DNA from: an uncultured Bacillota bacterium
GTDB taxonomy: Bacteria; Bacillota; Clostridia; Caldicoprobacterales; UBA3941
Assembly (NCBI GenBank): GCA_937960725.1
Contig: CALGOY010000094.1
Span: 1-8,185, forward strand
Length of the DNA stretch: 8,185 bases
Reading direction: 5' to 3'
The notes under the pieces are model-generated. The model did not search any database. It was not told where the DNA came from and was given only the letters and a program-made list of their open reading frames with translations. Position 1 is the first letter of the stretch. Each line of letters opens with the position of its first letter. The translations under genes and the position numbers were made by a program. Below are positions 5,499 through 8,185 of this stretch, piece after piece.

Positions 5499-6014
5499 TT
5501 AATTAAACCATTGCATTTTAGATAGAGGCCAATATCTAAACTTTACTTTTCCCCATATATTTTCAATGGGTATAAAACCTACCGAGGGATTTCTACTATC
5601 TTTGCTATAATTCCGATTATCCCCCATAACAAACACTGTTCCTTCTGGTACATGGACCTGGTCAAAATCCTGTGTCATTTCTTCTTGTATATATGGCTCA
5701 TCAATGACATTTCCATTTATATAAAGCTTCCCATCTTTTATAGCTACGGTATCGCCTCCAACCCCGATTACCCGTTTAATATAAGGTTGTTTCTGATTTG
5801 GGGGAGTAAATACAATTATATCACCTAGCTCTGGTTCATTGAATTTGTAGGAAAGCTTGCTTATAATGACCCTATCCCCTTCATAAAATGTAGGATTCAT
5901 TGAAATCTGATTTACTTCCACATTTTCAATTAAGAATGTTCTTATGATAAATGCAACGACTATAGCTATTAATATAGCCTTTATCCATTCCAATAATTCA
6001 CTATTTTTATTCAT
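5499..6014 (-). CDS. lepB: Signal peptidase I
   Basis: This membrane serine protease removes signal peptides from exported proteins. The 171-residue protein has the short Gram-positive form: a single N-terminal membrane anchor (about 11-29) and an external catalytic domain. The catalytic Ser38 lies in QISMNPT and the general base Lys80 in YIKRVIGVGGD. Box E, GDNRNYSKDSR (131-141), is intact, and the C-terminus SVGFIPIENIWGKVKFRYWP is typical of the family. I prefer the ATG at 6014, with GGGTGA 5 bases upstream; an in-frame GTG at 6023 would add three residues but has a poorer site. It follows rplS after a hairpin-containing gap of about 87 bp and precedes rbgA by 16 bp. Its place between rplS and rbgA is common in Clostridia. 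The substrate range cannot be read from the sequence. Confidence 0.95.
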   Translation of the reverse strand: MNKNSELLEWIKAILIAIVVAFIIRTFLIENVEVNQISMNPTFYEGDRVIISKLSYKFNEPELGDIIVFTPPNQKQPYIKRVIGVGGDTVAIKDGKLYINGNVIDEPYIQEEMTQDFDQVHVPEGTVFVMGDNRNYSKDSRNPSVGFIPIENIWGKVKFRYWPLSKMQWFN

Positions 6015-6063
6015 CACGCTCACCCGTTTCCATATCTTGTCCTTTGCCGATCAATAATTCTAC

Positions 6064-6104
6064 TAACAAAATATGGGACTGCTACTCAGCCCCATATTTT
6101 GTTA
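6064..6104 (-). terminator. Large hairpin at the end of rplS, possible partial terminator
   Basis: A perfect 14-bp inverted repeat (6064-6077 with 6091-6104) encloses 13 bases, in which CTG and CAG can form three further pairs around a 5-base loop after one mismatch. On the minus-strand transcript the stem begins with the rplS stop codon (6102-6104). The 3' side reads AUAUUUUGUUA and has no long U tract, so termination may be incomplete. It could also be an RNA-processing or 3'-end-stabilising structure. The stem itself is seen; its role is inferred. Confidence 0.6.
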
Positions 6105-6446
6105 AATAGTTTTTTCCTTTATTCTTGCTGCTTTACCTACTCTATCCCTTAGATAGTATAGTTTAGCTCTTCTTACCTTACCTCTGCGGATTACTTCAAT
6201 ACGATCTATTTTAGGGGAATGAACTGGAAATGTCCTTTCTACCCCAATACCATACGAAACTCTTCTAACTGTAAAGGTTTCTCTAATTCCACCATTTTTC
6301 TTACGGATTATAACTCCTTCAAATGCCTGAATTCTTTCCCTATTTCCCTCAGTTACCTTTACATGGACTCTTACAGTGTCTCCTACATTTAATTCTGGTA
6401 GATCGTCTCTCATCTGCTCTTTTTCGATAGAACGAATGATATCCAT
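6102..6446 (-). CDS. rplS: 50S ribosomal protein L19
   Basis: L19 lies at the interface of the 50S and 30S subunits. The 114-residue protein has the normal length and the family's conserved blocks: [21 protein letters not shown] in two parts (22-42), [21 protein letters not shown] in two parts (42-62), [13 protein letters not shown] (66-78) and the basic C-terminal [19 protein letters not shown]. The ATG at 6446 has AAAGGAGGTAG upstream at good spacing, among the strongest sites in the window, and this site contains the stop codon of trmD (TAG at 6452-6454). Only 5 bases separate the two genes, so there is no room for an L19 leader RNA of the kind found before rplS in some Firmicutes. A large hairpin overlapping the stop codon follows. 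Confidence 0.98.
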   Translation of the reverse strand: MDIIRSIEKEQMRDDLPELNVGDTVRVHVKVTEGNRERIQAFEGVIIRKKNGGIRETFTVRRVSYGIGVERTFPVHSPKIDRIEVIRRGKVRRAKLYYLRDRVGKAARIKEKTI

Positions 6447-6451
6447 TTAAG

Positions 6452-7216
6452 CTACCTCCTTTCTTGAAGCGAATTCATGCCTTCTTCCTGTTTTAGCTGC
6501 GAGAGAAGTTCTCTCTGTTCCGGCGTTAATTTGATTTTTTCCAATAAATCTGGGCGTTTAATAAGGGTCGCTCTAAGACTCTCCTTCATCCGCCACTGTT
6601 CAATCTTCTTATGATGCCCCGAAAGAAGGACTTCTGGAACCTTATATCCTTCATATTCCTGGGGCCTAGTATATTGTGGATATTCTAACAAGCCATTGGA
6701 AAATGATTCATCTTCTGCAGATAGAGGACTGCCTAAAACCCCTGGAATTAACCTACTTACACAGTCTATAAATACCATAGCAGGTAGTTCTCCACCCGTG
6801 AGGATATAATCTCCTATAGATATCTCCTCGTCGACGAATCTATCGATAACCCTTTGATCTACTCCTTCATAGTGGCCACACAATATTACGATTCTTGACA
6901 AGGAGGCATATTCTTTAGCCAAATCCTGATTTAGGGTTTTCCCTTGGGGGGACATATAGATTACCCTACAGTCTTCTTCTTTCTCATCTCCTAAAATATG
7001 TTTAAAAGCATCGAATAGAGGTTGGGGGGTCATAACCATCCCTGCTCCCCCTCCATAGGGATAATCATCCGTTTGCTTATGCTTATTCTTAGCAAAATCC
7101 CTTATATTGTATATACGGATATCAAGAATATTCTTGTCCCTTGCCTTCCCAAGGATGCTGCTTCCTAAAACCCCTTCAAACATTTCTGGAAATAAAGTTA
7201 GGACATCAATCCTCAT
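6452..7216 (-). CDS. trmD: tRNA (guanine-N1-)-methyltransferase TrmD
   Basis: TrmD methylates N1 of G37, next to the anticodon, using S-adenosylmethionine and prevents +1 frameshifting. The 254-residue protein shows the SPOUT trefoil-knot fold motifs: DYPYGGGAGMVM (51-62), ILCGHYEGVDQRV (111-123), EEISIGDYILTGGELPAMV (130-148) and LEYPQYTRP (177-185). The C-terminal domain, with LSGHHKKIEQWR (198-209), is complete. Aligned without gaps to the Escherichia coli enzyme, the position of the general base Asp169 is Glu170 here, in AEDESFSNG. The ATG at 7216 has GGAGGGA about 11 bases upstream and overlaps the end of rimM by 11 bp, indicating coupled translation. The rimM-trmD-rplS order is conserved widely in bacteria. 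Confidence 0.97.
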   Translation of the reverse strand: MRIDVLTLFPEMFEGVLGSSILGKARDKNILDIRIYNIRDFAKNKHKQTDDYPYGGGAGMVMTPQPLFDAFKHILGDEKEEDCRVIYMSPQGKTLNQDLAKEYASLSRIVILCGHYEGVDQRVIDRFVDEEISIGDYILTGGELPAMVFIDCVSRLIPGVLGSPLSAEDESFSNGLLEYPQYTRPQEYEGYKVPEVLLSGHHKKIEQWRMKESLRATLIKRPDLLEKIKLTPEQRELLSQLKQEEGMNSLQERR

Positions 7217-7727
7217 CGGGCAGTAATCCCTCCAGTTCTGAAGCGTCTACCTCAATGAACCTATTCATTATATCAACCTGTAGGACGACTTTCTTTAATG
7301 CAGGAATAAGAATTTCACCTTTACTTCCATTTACAACATATACATCGTTACTGCCTGTTTGGATAACCTGCTCTATATGTCCTAAGCACTCTCCCTCATT
7401 AGTTCTTACAGCACAGCCAATTAAATCCGCTATGAAGAAAGTGTCCTCAGGAAGAGGTATCGCTTTTTCCCTAGGTATCCAAAGATATTCGTTCCTTAGC
7501 CTTTCTGCTTGATTGCGGTCCTCATAGCCTTCAAAGCTAAGGTATACAAAATCTTTTCTATACCATCTACCTCTAATTTTTAGAGGGATATAATTTTGCC
7601 CTGCTTTGATATAGACTTCATCCAAATTGTCAAATCTTTTGATGTTATCAGTTAGGGGCTTTACTTTAACTTCGCCTTTCAGCCCCTGGGGTTTTAAGAC
7701 CAATCCTACAGATAAATATTTAAGCAA
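7206..7727 (-). CDS. rimM: Ribosome maturation factor RimM
   Basis: RimM binds ribosomal protein S19 and helps the 30S head domain mature. The product has about 173 residues in two domains: an N-terminal RimM beta-barrel with VGLVLKPQGLKGEVKV (7-22) and a C-terminal PRC barrel with DLIGCAVRTNEGECLG (101-116) and TGSNDVYVV (124-132). IPALKKVV (141-148) near the end is also characteristic. The start is ambiguous. The TTG at 7727 has AGGTGA 5 bases upstream and gives the normal short N-terminus MLKYLSVG. The ATG at 7733 and GTG at 7736 overlap or abut that site and have nothing better upstream, but could be used. It follows khpA after a short gap and overlaps trmD by 11 bp. Confidence 0.95.
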   Translation of the reverse strand: MLKYLSVGLVLKPQGLKGEVKVKPLTDNIKRFDNLDEVYIKAGQNYIPLKIRGRWYRKDFVYLSFEGYEDRNQAERLRNEYLWIPREKAIPLPEDTFFIADLIGCAVRTNEGECLGHIEQVIQTGSNDVYVVNGSKGEILIPALKKVVLQVDIMNRFIEVDASELEGLLPDED

Positions 7728-7732
7728 AGTCA

Positions 7733-7738
7733 TCACCT
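7733..7738 (-). promoter_or_regulatory. Ribosome binding site bearing on the start of rimM
   Basis: AGGTGA on the minus strand ends 5 bases before the TTG at 7727-7725. It partly overlaps the alternative ATG (7733-7731) and GTG (7736-7734) codons, which argues for the TTG. Confidence 0.5.
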
Positions 7739-7744
7739 AAAGGC

Positions 7745-7972
7745 TTATAAGATTTCTACAATGGCTCTTTTGTTTTGTTTTGTAGCAGCAGCTTTAACTA
7801 CTGTACGAATAGCTTTGGCGATACGCCCCTGCTTTCCTATCACCTTACCCATATCTTCGGGCGCCACTTTTAATTCGATAATAACAGATTGTTCTCCTTC
7901 AATTTCTCTCACTTCTACCATTTCCGGGTTATCAACTAAGGACTGCGCAATGAATTTTACTAATTCTCCCAT
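7745..7972 (-). CDS. khpA: KH-domain RNA-binding protein KhpA (YlqC)
   Basis: This 75-residue single KH domain protein binds RNA; in several Firmicutes it partners the KhpB/Jag (EloR) protein and affects cell elongation and division, and it has been linked to small-RNA binding. The KH signature is clear: VIIELKVAPEDMGKVIGKQGR split over 30-50, with the GxxG loop as GKQG (46-49), followed by IAKAIRTVVKAAA. The ATG at 7972 has GGGGGTG 6 bases upstream. It sits between rpsP (17-bp gap) and rimM, its usual place in the rpsP operon. No partner gene is present in the window. Confidence 0.96.
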   Translation of the reverse strand: MGELVKFIAQSLVDNPEMVEVREIEGEQSVIIELKVAPEDMGKVIGKQGRIAKAIRTVVKAAATKQNKRAIVEIL

Positions 7973-7989
7973 TTAAAGCACCCCCTATA

Positions 7990-8185
7990 TTATTCAATAA
8001 CGCCGTTTTTCTTAAACAGAGCTCTCACTGTATCAGTAGGTTGAGCTCCTTTTCTAAGCCACTCTTTGGCCTTTTCTACGTCTATTTTTACTTGTACAGG
8101 ATTGGATAGGGGATAATAATATCCTATTTCTTCAATGAAACGCCCATCCCTTGGGGAACGTGAATCAGCTACTACTACTCGATAA
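7990..8185 (-). CDS. rpsP: 30S ribosomal protein S16, C-terminal part, cut by the window edge
   Basis: S16 is a 16S rRNA-binding assembly protein of the 30S subunit. Reading from the right edge, 64 codons and a TAA stop (7990-7992) are present; around 17 N-terminal residues are missing. The visible part contains [21 protein letters not shown], in two overlapping blocks at its beginning, then [21 protein letters not shown] and [14 protein letters not shown], all characteristic of S16. It ends in KNGVIE, without the longer basic tail some relatives have. It is the most upstream visible gene of the operon running through khpA, rimM, trmD and rplS, so the operon's promoter lies outside the window. 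Confidence 0.96.
   Translation of the reverse strand, partial: YRVVVADSRSPRDGRFIEEIGYYYPLSNPVQVKIDVEKAKEWLRKGAQPTDTVRALFKKNGVIE

Noticed and set aside
6447..6460. An L19 leader regulatory RNA ahead of rplS
   Set aside because: Only 5 bases separate trmD and rplS, so there is no room outside the trmD coding sequence.

Overview
The window looks like a piece of chromosomal core from an AT-rich, low-GC Gram-positive bacterium, most likely an endospore former of the class Clostridia. The evidence is a spore germination protease gene (gpr), Shine-Dalgarno sites of the strong AGGAGG(TGA) type, a short single-anchor signal peptidase I, an RNase HII with the Firmicutes-type N-terminal extension, the GTPase RbgA, and gene orders familiar from Bacillus and Clostridium. 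I cannot place it at genus level. I see no insertion sequence, phage gene, CRISPR array, tRNA or rRNA.

Layout. Every gene except rpsT lies on the minus strand, so transcription runs from high to low coordinates. From the right edge: rpsP (5' end cut off by the window), khpA, rimM, trmD, rplS, lepB, rbgA, rnhB, yraN and holA. These are tightly packed, with two overlapping gene pairs (rimM/trmD and rbgA/rnhB) and several short gaps, and look like one long operon for ribosome and tRNA maturation plus housekeeping enzymes. A hairpin that begins in the rplS stop codon may split it functionally after rplS. holA runs convergently into rpsT, and the two share a bidirectional terminator at about 2387-2418. 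rpsT (plus strand, TTG start) has its own good sigma-A promoter. Divergent from it is a minus-strand group: gpr, a small unidentified membrane protein gene, and lepA (3' end cut off by the window).

How the genes work together. rpsP, rplS and rpsT encode ribosomal proteins S16, L19 and S20. RimM matures the 30S subunit (16S head, S19), RbgA matures the 50S subunit, KhpA binds RNA, TrmD methylates G37 of tRNA to hold the reading frame, and LepA (EF4) is a ribosome-associated GTPase. LepB processes exported proteins. RNase HII, YraN and HolA belong to nucleic-acid metabolism.

The clearest anomaly is gpr. A single in-frame TAA (1716-1718) interrupts an otherwise intact, collinear reading frame, leaving a 78-codon N-terminal piece and a 242-codon C-terminal piece that carries both expected catalytic aspartates. 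spoIIP, usually found between gpr and lepA in spore formers, is absent there; a 115-residue two-segment membrane protein occupies the slot. Together these could mean decaying or altered sporulation, but a base-calling error is equally possible for the stop codon. I found no convincing new multi-gene system; the rest is conserved core genome.
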